Shown in pieces: positions 34,521 to 45,735 of a stretch of DNA of 64,000 nt (position 1 is the first letter of the stretch; each line of letters begins with the position of its first letter). Under the pieces are notes generated by a model that was not told where the DNA came from, did not search any database, and worked only from the letters and a program-made list of their open reading frames with translations. This stretch comes from Dermacentor variabilis (Eukaryota > Arthropoda > Arachnida > Ixodida > Ixodidae), in contig NC_134573.1 of assembly GCF_050947875.1 (NCBI RefSeq), positions 35,775,115-35,839,114 on the forward strand. Direction: 5' to 3'. The position numbers were made by a program, and so were the translations under genes.

Positions 34521-34689
34521 TGAACAAGCTTACAGTATATGATAAATGAACATTGGCAGTTAACGCGTTGATATTGGCTATACATGAAACGCGCGCTACC
34601 TGCGCTTGAATCAGGTAGCTGGAATGATTAGATCGGGACATCTAGGCAGCAGCGCACTGACTCCGAACAGCGGTCAAAAATGAAGTTTC

Positions 34690-35922
34690 CCACGAATGTT
34701 GATATCGAACGGATGACACTAACGCGCCGACTTTGCATAGCCAGATATCTGCAAAAGGCTTCGCATGATCAATGGCAAAATATTTACAATGCGGTCACTG
34801 AATACTTAAAGGTGTGCAACCAGTTAGACTGGGAAAGGTTATGAGTGATGGCTAACGGTAAATTGCTAACCCACTTGCGCTTTGTAGATGACACTGGCAT
34901 ACTGAACAACGCTGCAGACTATTTGCAACAAACGTTTGAGGACCTTCGCGCAGAAAGTGTAAAAGTCTGATTGACAGTTAGTATGCAGAAGATAAAAGTA
35001 ATGTTCCACAGCCTGGCGATAGAACGAAATGTCATGGTCAGCAGTCAGTCTTTAGAACCTGAGCAGAATACCTTTATTGAGGTCAAAAGCGTGGCAGTTT
35101 GGGCGAGTTGGTATGTCATAACTGTTTAAGGCTAGTAGTGCCGCTCAGGACGAGCAAAAAAGGAAAGAGGTAGGGGTAATCAAAGGGAGCGGAAAACAGG
35201 GTGAGCGCTCACCCTGTTTTCCGCTCCCTTTGATTACCCCTACCTCTTTCCTTTTTTGCTCGTCCTGAGCGGCGCTACTAGCCTTAAACCTTTATTGAGG
35301 TTAATTACTCGCAGGAACCTCTGATCAGGGACATTAAAAAAAATAAAAAAATTGTTGTAGAGCTTACGGCAGGCATTACTAAATCATGACCATGTAGCTT
35401 ACTGCTAATCATTGCTTTCTACTGTTACTAAAGTATGGGGCCAAAACTTGGAATTTACCAAAGAAGCTTGGGAAGACGCTGAGGACCGCGCAACGAGCGA
35501 TGGAATGAAAAATATTAGGTATGGCGATAATAGACTGTAAGACAGCGATGTGGATTAAAGTGCGAACCGGGATAGGTGATATTCTGGTTGACATCAAGAG
35601 GAAGAAGTCGTGCTGGGCAGACATTGCAATGCGTAAGGGAGATAACTGCTGGTCGATAAGCGCTGTGTGTGTCAGATGTGCCTTCTGTTGTCCGTGTCAA
35701 GTTTGCGCTATAACAAAATAAGGTCTATTGGAGTTGCAGAATGGGTGCTAAGGGAAGGGAAGGGAATCACACTCGAGGACGGCAGATAATAAGGTGGACG
35801 TGATGGAATTAGGAAACTTGAAGACACGTGGAACCAGTTAGCACAAGACAGTTAGTATTGGAGATCGCTGGAGAAGCTTTCGTCCTGCGATGGACATCAA
35901 AATAGGCTGATGATGATGATGA
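34690..35922 (+). pseudogene. RTE-type LINE fragment with TGA-repeat tail
   Basis: In order on the plus strand are 'CIARYLQKAS' (about 34735-34765), 'QLDWERL' then a stop, and 'NGKLLTHLRFVDDTGIL', the RT catalytic box (34855-34910). 'KIKVMF' follows at about 34990. After an inserted palindrome, 'YGAKTWNLPKKLGKTLRTAQ' and 'RAME' appear at 35430-35505, then 'DIKRKKSCWADIA'. These follow the RTE/BovB-like RT and its C-terminal region. The copy ends in 'tgatgatgatga' at about 35910-35922, the simple-repeat tail typical of RTE elements. Several stops make it inactive. Its 5' half is missing. Confidence 0.75.
35086..35288. mobile_element. Palindromic insertion in the RTE copy, with 15-bp target duplication
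   Basis: The sequence 'cctttattgaggtca' at 35071-35085 recurs as 'cctttattgaggtta' at 35289-35303 (14 of 15 match). Between them lie a 38-bp lead-in that shares 'gggcgagttggta' with the PLE-related flank near 59022, and a palindrome at 35124-35289. The palindrome arms are 83 bp with one mismatch (35139) and no spacer. The lead-in suggests a Penelope-type origin. Confidence 0.8.
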
Positions 35923-35924
35923 GG

Positions 35925-36925
35925 TCACGACATGCATGCCAGCTTCGCGGCTTGTCATTCATGTTATGTCATGCATGCGCGTCATGCACGTTCTGATAGC
36001 TCGATTTGCATCGATTGCGGGGGGGGGATGTAGTGGCGAGCCAAGGGGGCACGCCGGGCACTTGTAACGCTCACCAACAGTAAATTTTTGCTACTACGGC
36101 AATGGATCCGCTTCTTCCCCCTCCACGGTCAATTGGGACCCCCCCTCACATTGTGCGGAGGGAGGTGTAAGATTGCTCTAGACCCCTCGCCCTAACTTGT
36201 AGACGGAAACGGGGGAGGGGAGCTGCCGCCAGGCCGCAGACCTGAGGCAGCCCAATTATCGGCTGCATTTGCTTTCGGACGTGAATACTGCTCTAATGTC
36301 ATTACACAGGAGGATTCATGGCAATTCGAGGGCATGCGACAATAAAAAAAAAACGACACACAGCCATCAGGAAGTCTCAGCTTGAGCAGATTTTTGGGAG
36401 CTGGGCAGGATTCACATAAAAAGAAAAGCTTCGCACCCCTTTTACATGCATTGTCAACTCTGGGTCCACCGCCGGCTGCACATTTTCGGTAAAAAAATCA
36501 CACAGGAACTCCTCTGGGATTTGTCTGAGTTGCGTAAGCATTGTGACTCTTCCTCATCTGCACGCTGTCCATGTCGTTATCAATGTTATGAAACTTGATC
36601 CGACGAGTGTAAGCGACAGCGCTGCGGCGACACGAGCTGCTGTGGTCGGCGGCGCCAAGTGAATGGCGTAAGCAAAATACTGCAGGTGGCGGGGCCAGGT
36701 GCGCTAGTGACGTTCCGTTCATTTTGAGCCGTTATCGCTCCTGAGCCCTTTTCATCCGCGTCGAACCATTATCAACCGTTCTTCGGCGGCGGCTGCTTGT
36801 GGCACGGCCGCACGAACCGTATCTTGAAAGCGAACTGCAATGTGGACAGATGTTCCCACTGCTGAAGACTTCACGCGCTGTGTTCTCACCGTTTACTTCG
36901 CTTTGAAAGCATACGCGCGTACACC
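35925..36925. other. No gene recognised
   Basis: It contains G- and C-runs near 36020 and 36140 and a few 'gttatcaa' words. Open frames lack domains. Confidence 0.45.
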
Positions 36926-37029
36926 TACACTCTAAGAACAGTTTACACCCTTTGGCTTGCCCCTTCTGCCACACAAAAATAATCGTCATCTGCCTTGATG
37001 CGTTTCCTTTCTTTATCGCTGCAAGCCCA
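36926..37029. mobile_element. One end of a TA-type MITE family (half copy)
   Basis: About 100 bp match the left half of the MITE at 54848-55118 almost base for base ('ttctgccacacaa', 'atcgtcatctgccttgatgc'). It then stops abruptly, so this copy is truncated. Confidence 0.75.
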
Positions 37030-39286
37030 GCACACGGTGGAAGGAAACTCAGGAGAGGCCCTGAAGTTGGCGTTGCTCATGGCGTTGCTCCGCCTATTGG
37101 GCCAGCTCTCCTCTCTTGTGTACATTTCTCGCGAAACCATGCCGCGCTGCGCGCAACCGTGCTGCTCGGACCCGTGCGCTTCGCAGCAATACTAAACAAT
37201 CATTAGCACGTTAGCATGATTCCGCCAAAGAGGGCAAAATTTCCCGCGGATACGCCTTCGTCCGTTGCTATTGCCGTGGCGCGGTAAATTGCGTACAGCG
37301 TTGCATGCGCGTTCATTTCACGAACTTTATTTCCTCCTGTCCCACCTGGCCATAGCAACATCCGGAAGAGCAGGGTCCAGATAACGCAGCGCAACGAAAC
37401 ACGGAGACCAACGCAAACATGCCCGCATGGCGCCTTTGCTACGGCACGAAACCTACGGAGCAACACGTGTGAGCGCACACAACAATAACAAAGCCGCCAT
37501 TGTGGCCCGAAAGGCGAGGCCACTACAGCAAAGAAATAAAAAAGAACAGCAAAACAAAGGAGAACCATTACGTCATTTCCTCCAGACTTTTCTCCTAGCG
37601 CGCGTAGGGGGTAGGGCCTCTCCTCAGTTTCCTTCCTCCATGGCGCAACAAGAGCTGCAATCTTCTCGCGCGTAACGTTTTGTATGGTTTTGTTCTCTGC
37701 AAGTCCGCGCACGCAGCTCATCGGTGCATGCACGGCTGGACGGCGTCGCAATGCGGCCTGCGTCATTTTCTCATGTTCGCATAATCGGTGTGAGACATGT
37801 CGCATGTGAAATGTTTGATAGAAGTGCCTCCCGTCCAAGTGAAGCGGCTGTATGGGGTTCGGAAACGTCGACGGGTTTCCGGCGTGCGGATTTCAGCTAC
37901 GTGTAAATGCGTTTCGCCCTCCTGTTGAGCTCCGGAGCAAAGCGTGCAATATTTCATTGAAAGATGCAGTGCCCGTCATCATGGTGTGAATTTCGAGCGG
38001 CAAACGAGAACTGCGGCACTTAGCGCACACCGCGGCAGCTAAGTCAGCGTGGAAATTGTTTTACGTTACCGTAATATGTTGCTGTCAGTCTAACCTGCGG
38101 CTTGTGGACAGCTAGCCCATTGACTTTTGCTTGTGGCAGCGATAGCTATGTAAATGGAAGTGGTAATAATTTTCGAGAGCAGACAGTTGTTTCGCTCGAT
38201 GTTTGGTCGTGTTCATGGCGTTATGAAGGCTAGAAAACAGGCTTGATCGTGCTTAGTTCTAACTCCAAGAGGCGTAACGTTGGCGCTGTATGTGCTTGTT
38301 TTTCTTGCCGCGAGTACCACTTTCATGCTTTTGCTGCATAAGAGTGGTGGCTGCTACATGCCACCTGGGCAGCATACAATAAAAGCAATTTTCTCACTTT
38401 CATACGCATGCAATGTGACGTAACAAAATTTCCAGCGTTTTATTCGGAGCGTAAATATCCATATAGTTTAGTAGGAAACTCAAATTCTATCTTGGCTTAG
38501 GCGTGAAACAAGTGAAACTCGCATTCCTTTCTGAATAGTTCGCCGAAACGCCCGCAGACGCGTCATCGGGTATTTGACAGTAGCTTCGCTACGTGAGTTT
38601 TTTTTTATGCGCAAATATAGCCCGGTTAATTATCCTGTTAATTTATACCGACGCTCGTTCATCTTAATTTTAAGCGATTACTATCCCCGAGTACTGGACG
38701 ATGCCAAACTTGTGAGGTGTAGCAAACGCGGGAAATTCAAAATGGCGTTGCTGCAAGTTCCTGTTTTTACGTTTCTTGCATTCAAAGCCAAGAGACAGAG
38801 TATCACTGATTTATTTCCATTTCTGCTTTACTGGATCAATATAATGTGACAACTGTATTTGCGCTTTAATGTTCTCCATCTTTTTAGCTTTTTGCAGTAG
38901 CAGGTGCTTATTCTTTTTAATTTATTTTTCTTGAACTGTGCAATTCCCACTCACAGGAATGCATGTCATCTGAGGTGTTCTTTTTCTAATGAAGAATGTT
39001 GAGGTTGCCTTTTTGAAACTCGATTTCTTGCCTCAAACGAGCTTGTACAAAGTGACCAAGCTGATAATTCTACCTGCTTATATATGAAATATGTCGCAGT
39101 TACGAACCCTCATAATGAATGACACATAGTACAAAAATTCTATTTGTTAAAACAATTCCATGGAACATGTTTTTCGCATTAGTGTTGTCCACTTCTCTAC
39201 TCTTGTGTCCCGTCTGCACGTCTCATCTCTTTTTTGCATATTAAATATCGTCTAAATTTAACCATGATTTCTTTACTACAACGCAG
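37030..39286. other. CpG-rich segment (37.1-38.0 kb) and AT-rich flank
   Basis: The first kilobase is GC- and CpG-rich and could be a promoter region. A 211-codon minus-strand frame (37203-37838) crosses it but shows no domain and probably reflects base composition. No exon was recognised in 38.0-39.28 kb. Confidence 0.35.
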
Positions 39287-39508
39287 GGAGATAAAGTTCC
39301 GGTAACACCATGCATTCAGTATGGTGAATCAGACGTGTATACAAGCAACCTTCTTCATGTGGACCAAGAACTACTCTTCAGTATCTCTCAGACTTTCATG
39401 CGAAGCCCTCAACATTCTCGTCTCAGTGGAATGGCTGCTCATCTATCAGCGTGTCCATCACCAAGACTGCCAGTTGTAAAGCTTCTGAACCCCTTTAAGA
39501 AAGCTTAA
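39287..39508 (+). CDS. Candidate 3'-terminal exon of an unrecognised host gene
   Basis: A good acceptor ('ctttactacaacgcag') precedes an open segment of 73 codons starting GGA at 39287 and ending at TAA 39506-39508. The other two phases hit stops within 20 bases, so the phase is fixed as 0. The composition is protein-like ('LLHVDQELLFSISQTF', 'LSGMAAHLSACPSPRLPVV'). I do not recognise the family. No ATG is needed because the start would be on an upstream exon. Upstream exons were not identified, but the CpG-rich segment at 37.1-38 kb is a possible promoter. A transposon origin is not excluded. Confidence 0.5.
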   Translation, partial: GDKVPVTPCIQYGESDVYTSNLLHVDQELLFSISQTFMRSPQHSRLSGMAAHLSACPSPRLPVVKLLNPFKKA

Positions 39509-40490
39509 TGATGTTTTTTATTTACTTTTCGCGGTCGACTGTAGAATCTGAACATTTTTGGTGTTTCTAAAATTTTTATCTGGCACAAAGCGGCGCAATA
39601 ACTTTAAACCAGTGTAATGTATTTAAGTGATGCTCACTCTAATGCCTATCTCGTTTTGTTAGTGTTGTAAGAAATTTGACTGTCTGATGAGGTGACAGCA
39701 TTTGAATTTGTCATCGCGGCTCGTTTCAATGAGCTGCTAGGAAATAAGACGCAAAACTTACCACACGCCAGTTGTAGCATTTTTGTTTTCATGACTAGAG
39801 TATACACATTTCAAAAGATGGAAAGTGGGGAAAAAAGCTTCGAGAACATAATCATCCTAGGATTGGCATGTCCTTACAGCTCTGCAATGACTAATGCCTC
39901 ATACATCTTAGGAGCACATTGGTCGCAATGCCTACATGTATATTTCATAAGAGAATAGCTTGCACCCAGATTTGCCACAAATTTGATGGCTGATGGCTTT
40001 TTTTGTCGTCATCATGTTACAACTACGTATTCAATATTCATTTAGACGTAAAGGACACTACAGTCACTGAAGTAGCAATGGCACTTGCATTTCAGGGGAC
40101 AAAGGGTCCAGCATGCCTGTCACAAAACGTGTTCTAGGGATTACCTTGCCTCTATAGGAAAATGGACATCAGATGCTCTGTGTACAGAGCATCTGATGTA
40201 CTTGTCTGGAGTGCTTGAAAGATGTGCTACGGGCTGTACTGGCACTGTCTGAAGATAATGCATGGTTCTAGAAAGCCTGCAGCTGAGCATCTGCCACCGC
40301 ACTGAAGGAACTGTCCTAATTTATGTTGTTGATGTGGTTGAAATTTAGGAGCTGCAATGAATAGTTGTAAATGTGGCAGCGCTACCGAACTAAAGCACAA
40401 ATTACACACCTTGACTCACAATGCACTCTGAAAGTTTTGCTACATGGTATCTGTGTTTACTGCCTGACCTTATGGCCTTTTTACGAGCAG
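39509..40490. other. No gene recognised; contains a perfect hairpin
   Basis: Positions 40166-40199 form a perfect 16-bp stem with a 2-nt loop ('acatcagatgctctgt' and its reverse complement). The remainder is AT-rich. Confidence 0.5.
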
Positions 40491-40598
40491 TCGCAGGTGA
40501 TTGCAGCTGCTGAGGCTTTATCAACTGGCAAGGTGAAAAAAGAATGCTGTGCCACCAGTGTGGCTGCACACTCCGAGATGCAAGCTATCTTGAACCAG
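40491..40598 (+). CDS. Candidate internal exon, 108 nt
   Basis: The segment is bounded by an acceptor ('gcctttttacgagcag') and a donor (AACCAG followed by GTGTTT). Only one phase is open, giving 36 codons with phase 0 at both ends. It reads 'SQVIAAAEALSTGKVKKECC' then 'ATSVAAHSEMQAILNQ'. An alternative acceptor is six bases downstream. The family is not recognised. It might connect to the exon at 39287 through an alternative donor, or belong to another transcript. Confidence 0.35.
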
Positions 40599-41147
40599 GT
40601 GTTTGGTAGACTGTACTTGTGCGGCCAAAACATATGGTTTGAGCCCTATAGGCAACTGTGTCCACAACTGCATACAAGTGTGCTGTCACAGCAGAGAGTT
40701 GAGAACAAGCAGCATTTTTACCTGTGTTTCTTGAAAACATTAGTGCAAGTCATTCTTTCACCAAGGCTCGTGATCATGCATAGGTAATTAGAACAGGGCA
40801 TTTGTGACACACAAGGGGTCATGTGTCTAAAGTTTAATTAAATCAGTAATCTATGAGATGGAATTATAAAAAGTATACCTTTTGTTCCTGAGTGGTCTCT
40901 TGGAGAGACATGATAATTTCCGGCAGTTTAGATTTGATTGCTTAGGTCTCGATTTGGTGTGCGCTTTGCAACTATAACTAACAGTCAGTGCTCTGTCCTG
41001 CCCAGCTTTTATGCTGTCTTTGTGATACTTGCAATATCTTGCAGTTCAGCTGAGCAAAGTATTTGTCTTTACTATTAGTAGTTTTCATGTTCAACTTTTG
41101 TGCAGTGCTCACTAGTTATTACTAACCAGGTCTTGTTCACATATGTT

Positions 41148-41234
41148 CTTGGATTGTAGCGCGAAGTGACACAGACACAGACTAGAAACAGACAGGACGC
41201 GCGCTACCTCAACTAAATTTTTATTGAAACGAAG

Positions 41235-41238
<4 letters not shown>
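41148..41238 (+). mobile_element. PLE-related terminal fragment
   Basis: It matches 58918-59010 read on the opposite strand ('gacacagactaga', 'gcgct.acct.caacta', 'gaaacgaagaa'). Both copies run straight into a (TA)n tract. It is probably a piece of a Penelope-like LTR or 3' region. Confidence 0.6.

Positions 41239-41316
<78 letters not shown>
41239..41316. repeat. (TA)n microsatellite, 78 bp
   Basis: Uninterrupted TA run directly attached to the PLE-related fragment at 41148-41238. Confidence 0.97.
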
Positions 41317-41319
<3 letters not shown>

Positions 41320-41376
41320 TTGGAGATTGCAAAAAACCGCAGCATAAGAACATGACAAGGTATGAAGTCATCACAC

Positions 41377-41630
41377 AGTAAAAAATCTCCGTCATTATAC
41401 GGAGGATTTCTGTCATTATACGTAGAACTGCAGGTAAAAATACGGAAACTATGTCATATTTCACAAATACGGCAGAATCTGCGGTTATTATACGCAAAGT
41501 GCTCTCCGTTTTAAGCTTTACGGACATTTTCACGGTAATCATATAACGGCTATACACTGTTTTGGAGGAAACAGACAGAATTCCGTATTTTTGTTATGCG
41601 AACATCCGTATTATTGTGAGAAAATTTAAG
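41377..41630. repeat. 'tacgga'-rich repeat, MITE-like
   Basis: Words such as 'attatacgga' and 'aatacgga' and their complements recur through 250 bp, and the two ends are weakly inverted. Similar vocabulary occurs at 57700-57990. No boundaries are certain. Confidence 0.4.
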
Positions 41631-41639
41631 CTATCTGAA

Positions 41640-42940
41640 TGAGCGCTCGTACTCATAAAGTTTCAGCTAACAATATTTTATTGAACACGCAAACTGTACG
41701 CATTATGAAGATGCGTACAAAATGTGAGAGCTAGCCTTCTGCCAAAAGCTGCAATAACAGATCGTATAAATATGTATATACGCATCTTCTATTGCGGTTG
41801 CAGTTTGCCGCGCATATGGGCCTTGTAACGCTGATCATATGCGCAAATATATGCGTGTTCTCGCAATCTTCTCAAATGAAGCGCTTTGCAGTTAATAAGA
41901 CAGCATATATGCTTAAGTGAAAGAAGAGCCGCGGGCAAACGTGCATACGTAAAAAAGCTTGCGGCATTCAGGTGCTGGCGCACTGGGAATGACATGGGTG
42001 CTCTATACGCCAAAAATTGTGCGCACTCTAAATCAGTACCGAAACGCAGGGAGTGGTATAATGACCGTAACTGCGTTTACATTTTGTCACAAATGGTCTC
42101 GAAGGGGACTGGCGGCCTACAGATCCAAGTACAACGGTCGGATGAAATTTTCGAATGCAGCAAGCAATTAACCCAAGTGTCAAAGGGCATTGCTGAACTG
42201 CAGTGTAGTTGGTTTAACTCATTCACATAATATTTACAAAATATCTCGAAATACTTGCCCATTCATTGAGAGAAATCGATTCCGCATAATCTTCACTGTT
42301 CATGTGTTAATTTTTGCGATAAGATGTAATCGCAAACATTTGGCGCTTCATCTTGAAACAAGACCGGTAAGCGCGCTCGTTCTTGTGCGGTAGAATAAAG
42401 AGCGCGAACATGCACAGACATGTGTGTAACCTACTGGAAGGTGACTGAAGATGAAGGACCTATTACCGTGCTAGTACTGTGTGTACTGTCAAAAAGAAGA
42501 AAAAAATAATACGGAAAGAAAGAATGCCCAGTGCCGAGATGTAACGATTCAAGCTTTATTTCTTTTTGACCTAGAATGCAACACCATTAGTTCCATGTAC
42601 TTTATATATGGGTAATGTTATGACACAACTCATTATTTACCCGTTCATTACATGCACCAACCAGCCCAAATTATCACTATACTAGAGCTTATGGACGCAT
42701 CGCAGTGCATTGCTTTGCACTTCATTGCACCACAGGGGTTTGCTATCCCCAGTAGCGAACGCTTTAGTTGACCTCCCTGCCTTTCTGCTTCTTGCATTCT
42801 CTCTCGCTTTGTATAAAACGCCCTAACTTGTGGGAGAGAAAGCGCTCTCCTCTTTTAGAATTCAATTAATTGTCAAGCAATGATATTGCAGTTCCAGTAA
42901 CTAGAGCACAAATGCGAAAACGAAACCGATTCTGTTCTGT
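41640..42940. other. No gene recognised
   Basis: Mixed sequence with open frames up to 114 codons (41886-42230) lacking domains and splice support. Confidence 0.4.
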
Positions 42941-43173
42941 TCTCCGCGCTCACAGAGTGCGGCACCAGGGAGCAGCGCGCGCTGCGCGTCCGTTCGGAGT
43001 GGCAGACGGAGCTGCACATGTGTAGTCAGCCGGAATTTTTCGTGTCGTGTTGTAAAAGTTGTTAATTTGCCGTAAATATCTCATGATTTGTACTCAAGAG
43101 TGGAGCAAGACCCCAAGGAAGACAGATTGACGCATCCGGAGCGAAGAACAGAAACGATGGATAGTTACGCTGC

Positions 43174-43431
43174 TTGGGTCTCGGCACGTTCGAATTCGCA
43201 AAGTTCCGAATTTGTCGCTGTGATGTGAACGCTTGTGCGTTCGTCATTTGCTGTCATCGCGCGGAGATATTGGCGCTGGATGTCTTTCACTTCGTGTACA
43301 AAACTCTGCACGCTGCCGCATCGAAGAAGTTGTCCTGTGTTTGGGTGCACATATGCGCTTGGAGACGGATAGCCTGCTTGCTCTCAACGGGTGTTCAACA
43401 GTCTACGCGCGCTCGTAACTTGCTCATGAGG
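43174..43431 (+). CDS. Candidate first exon of an unrecognised host gene
   Basis: Within a CpG-rich patch (about 42.94-43.44 kb), an ATG at 43174 opens 86 codons that run into a strong splice donor (ATGAG followed by GTAAGC at 43432). The other frames stop earlier. Two bases (AG) remain after the last full codon, and the next candidate exon at 44158 supplies exactly one base before its open frame, so the phases agree. The protein is Cys- and Leu-rich ('CCHRAEILALDVFHFVYKTL'). No signal peptide or domain is recognised. An 18-bp perfect hairpin lies 15 bases past the donor. The start codon is uncertain because the exon could be mostly 5' UTR. Confidence 0.35.
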
Positions 43432-43446
43432 TAAGCCCATTTTAGT

Positions 43447-43490
43447 CTTATTTGGTTTGCATAACGTAGGTTTTATGCAAACCAAATAAG
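43447..43490. repeat. Perfect hairpin, 18-bp stem, 8-nt loop
   Basis: 'cttatttggtttgcataa' and its exact reverse complement flank 'cgtaggtt'. It begins 15 bases downstream of the candidate donor at 43432 and would fold in the pre-mRNA. Confidence 0.85.
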
Positions 43491-44157
43491 TTAAGCCGGT
43501 GTCGCGAACAGAAATATTGTTTCGAAAGACCACTACGCAACGTCTTAGGGCAAAAATGACGCATCAATGGGGAATGGGATCACCCTATCATCTCAGATCG
43601 ATTCCAGTCGTAGCGCGATCGGCTCGATCGCAATTTCCGTGAGGTACTTCTAACCTTTTGCTCACTCGCGTTAAAAGCGTAGAATAAAACTGCGTTCAGT
43701 TGCGCACTTGTATTGACACCTGTATTGGCTTGAGAGCATACTGTATCCGATACAAGAGCTTCTGTTAAAATACGGAAATAAACGTTCGAGGCAATAGCAG
43801 TCGCTCACTACCTGTAATCGTTACTTTCTTGCTTGGGTGCACGTTTTAATTGTGATCAGAAAAAAAAGTTCTTTGCTCTGGCTGCTCTGCTGTGTTTCCT
43901 TGGTGCAACTTTATGCGGTGCAGCAAGACGTGTTGCTTCGAATGATGTCTGGGCAGTAAATGGGGTATCAGTGCGAAAAAAATTGGACATACAAGAGAAG
44001 CGAATTGTATCATCATAGACTCTTTTATTTTACGAATAATTCAGTTGTATTACTAAAGCGGAGAGTGGATATGTATGAAAGTCAGATTGTATTGATACTC
44101 AGCAAAAACAAGGTAACTTATCATTATTACTAATCAATCCTTTTCTTTTACTGAAAG

Positions 44158-44246
44158 GCAAGTTGGTGTTGTGCTGGAGCTGAGAAGAGGTCTGCTGCCT
44201 GCAATGGTTCCATCTCTCAAGTTATTGCAGTATTGTAGCTCTCAAA
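44158..44246 (+). CDS. Candidate second exon of the same gene
   Basis: A pyrimidine-rich acceptor ('ccttttcttttactgaaag') and a near-consensus donor (CAAA followed by GTGAGT) bound 89 nt. With one entering base the frame reads 'QVGVVLELRRGLLPAMVPSL' then 'KLLQYCSSQ', leaving one base at the end. This fits the exon at 43174-43431 upstream and the one at 51498-51591 downstream. The amphipathic Leu/Val pattern suggests helices, but no family is recognised. The following intron would contain gypsy element B and a PLE pair. Confidence 0.45.
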
Positions 44247-44449
44247 GTGAGTGGAGTTTTTTTTCTCTTAGCTATTTGCCACCTGAATCATGACCATCTA
44301 CTTAGCTGTGTAGGTGATCACTGTTAGTGAGATTGGAGTACTGGTGGACAAGCACTCCTTTATGATTGCAACGCATATGACAGAGTGCAGCTGTGGCAGT
44401 ATGCGAAGGTGTTAATCTATAAGCCAAATTAGGTCCTTTGAGGTAATAT

Positions 44450-44609
44450 TGTTACGTAGGAATACACCGACGAAAAGCTATTTACAAGTATATCTACAAG
44501 GCAATACGCCGCAGTTGGCCAAGAGCCAACAGCCCGCGCTAGCTTCCAATCGTCGTCGTCGTCTTCTTACTGCTCGGCTCTTCGTCATTGGAAATACTAT
44601 CCCGTAGCA
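44450..44609 (-). repeat. 3' LTR of gypsy B
   Basis: 160 bp, 'tgttacgtagg...cccgtagca'; pairs with 48693-48852. Confidence 0.92.
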
Positions 44610-44644
44610 CTACCCCCGGCGGCAAAAGCGCCGTCCTCGAGCGA

Positions 44645-45735
44645 CTAAAGACCGGAATCTGAAGCAGTGTAGTAAGTCTTGAGCCTACTGACGTGCACGA
44701 CATAACTAGATGCCAGAATAGATGATGAGGTTGAGCTCACAGGAGCAATTTCGTACGTCACAGGCGTCACCTGACGCAGCACGCGGTAGGGCCCTGTATA
44801 TCGCGAAAGGAGCTTTTCTGAAAGTCCGACGTGACGAGAGGGTGACGACAGGAGCACGAGTGCACCAGGCGAAAACTGTACGTCACGGTGGCGGGCGTTG
44901 TACTGACGCTGCTGCGTGGTTTGTGAGTCCGTCAGTCGAGCACGGGCAAGCTGGCGTGCATGGTCGCCGAGGGCGATGGCGTCGCGCGCATACTCGGTTG
45001 TTGAGGTCGCAGCAGGAGGAAGTACCATGTCAAGGGGGCAAGGTCGGTTCGCAACCGTAGAGTAGATAAAATGGAGAAAATCCGGCGGTGTCATGCCAGG
45101 AGGAATTATAAGGAAATGTGACGTAAGGAAGGGTAACGTCCCAGTCGTGGTGGTCCTTCGAAACGTACTTGGACAGCATGTCGGTAAGAGTACGGTTTCA
45201 GCGCTCTGTCAGGCCATTGGTTTGAGGATGGTACGAGGTAGTCAGCTTGTGTTGAATAAAGCAGGAACGCACAATGTCGGCGATAACTTTCGAGAGGAAG
45301 TTACGACCACGGTCAGTAAGCAGCTGTCGCGGGGCGCCATACACTAAGACAATGTCACGCAAGAGAAAGTCCGCGACGTCAGTGGCGCAAATGGTAGGGA
45401 GAGCTCGCGTGATAGCGTATCAGGTGGCGCAATCAGTTGCGACGGCTACCCATTTGTTCCCAGAGGATCACGTGGGAAAGGGACCGAGGAGGTCTAATCC
45501 AACACGAAAGAATGGTTACACAGGGACGGTGATCGGCTGGAGATGACCGGAAGGTAGCACCTGAGGTGTTTTCCGACGCTGGCAGGGATCACAAGCAGCC
45601 ACATAGCGTCGGACGGAGCGAGCGAGACCAGGCCAATAGAAGCAGCAGCGGACGCGGTCGTACGTGCGGGTTACCCCAAGATGTCCTGCAGTGGGTGCGT
45701 CATGCATCTCAAAAGAGCACAGTCTGTCGTAGATG
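44645..45735 (-). pseudogene. Integrase of gypsy B, two stops and frameshifts
   Basis: The zinc-binding H/H/C/C region is seen at 45730-45560 ('MHDAPTAGHLG', 'CDPCQRRKTP'). The catalytic core follows with Asp in 'VAVATDCAT', Asp in 'LLTDRGRNF' and Glu in 'NGLTER', so the D-D-E triad is present. TGA stops interrupt at 45422-45420 and 45200-45198. The GPY/F-type end ('SRYTGPYRVL') lies in the open segment 45094-44645, followed by 'VVHVSRLK'. The protein would join element cDNA to the host chromosome. The stops and a frame change near 45500 inactivate this copy. Confidence 0.88.

Noticed and set aside
37203..37838. 211-codon minus-strand ORF
   Set aside because: It crosses a CpG-rich patch, shows no domain, and has competing frames on the other strand. 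Base composition is the simplest reason.
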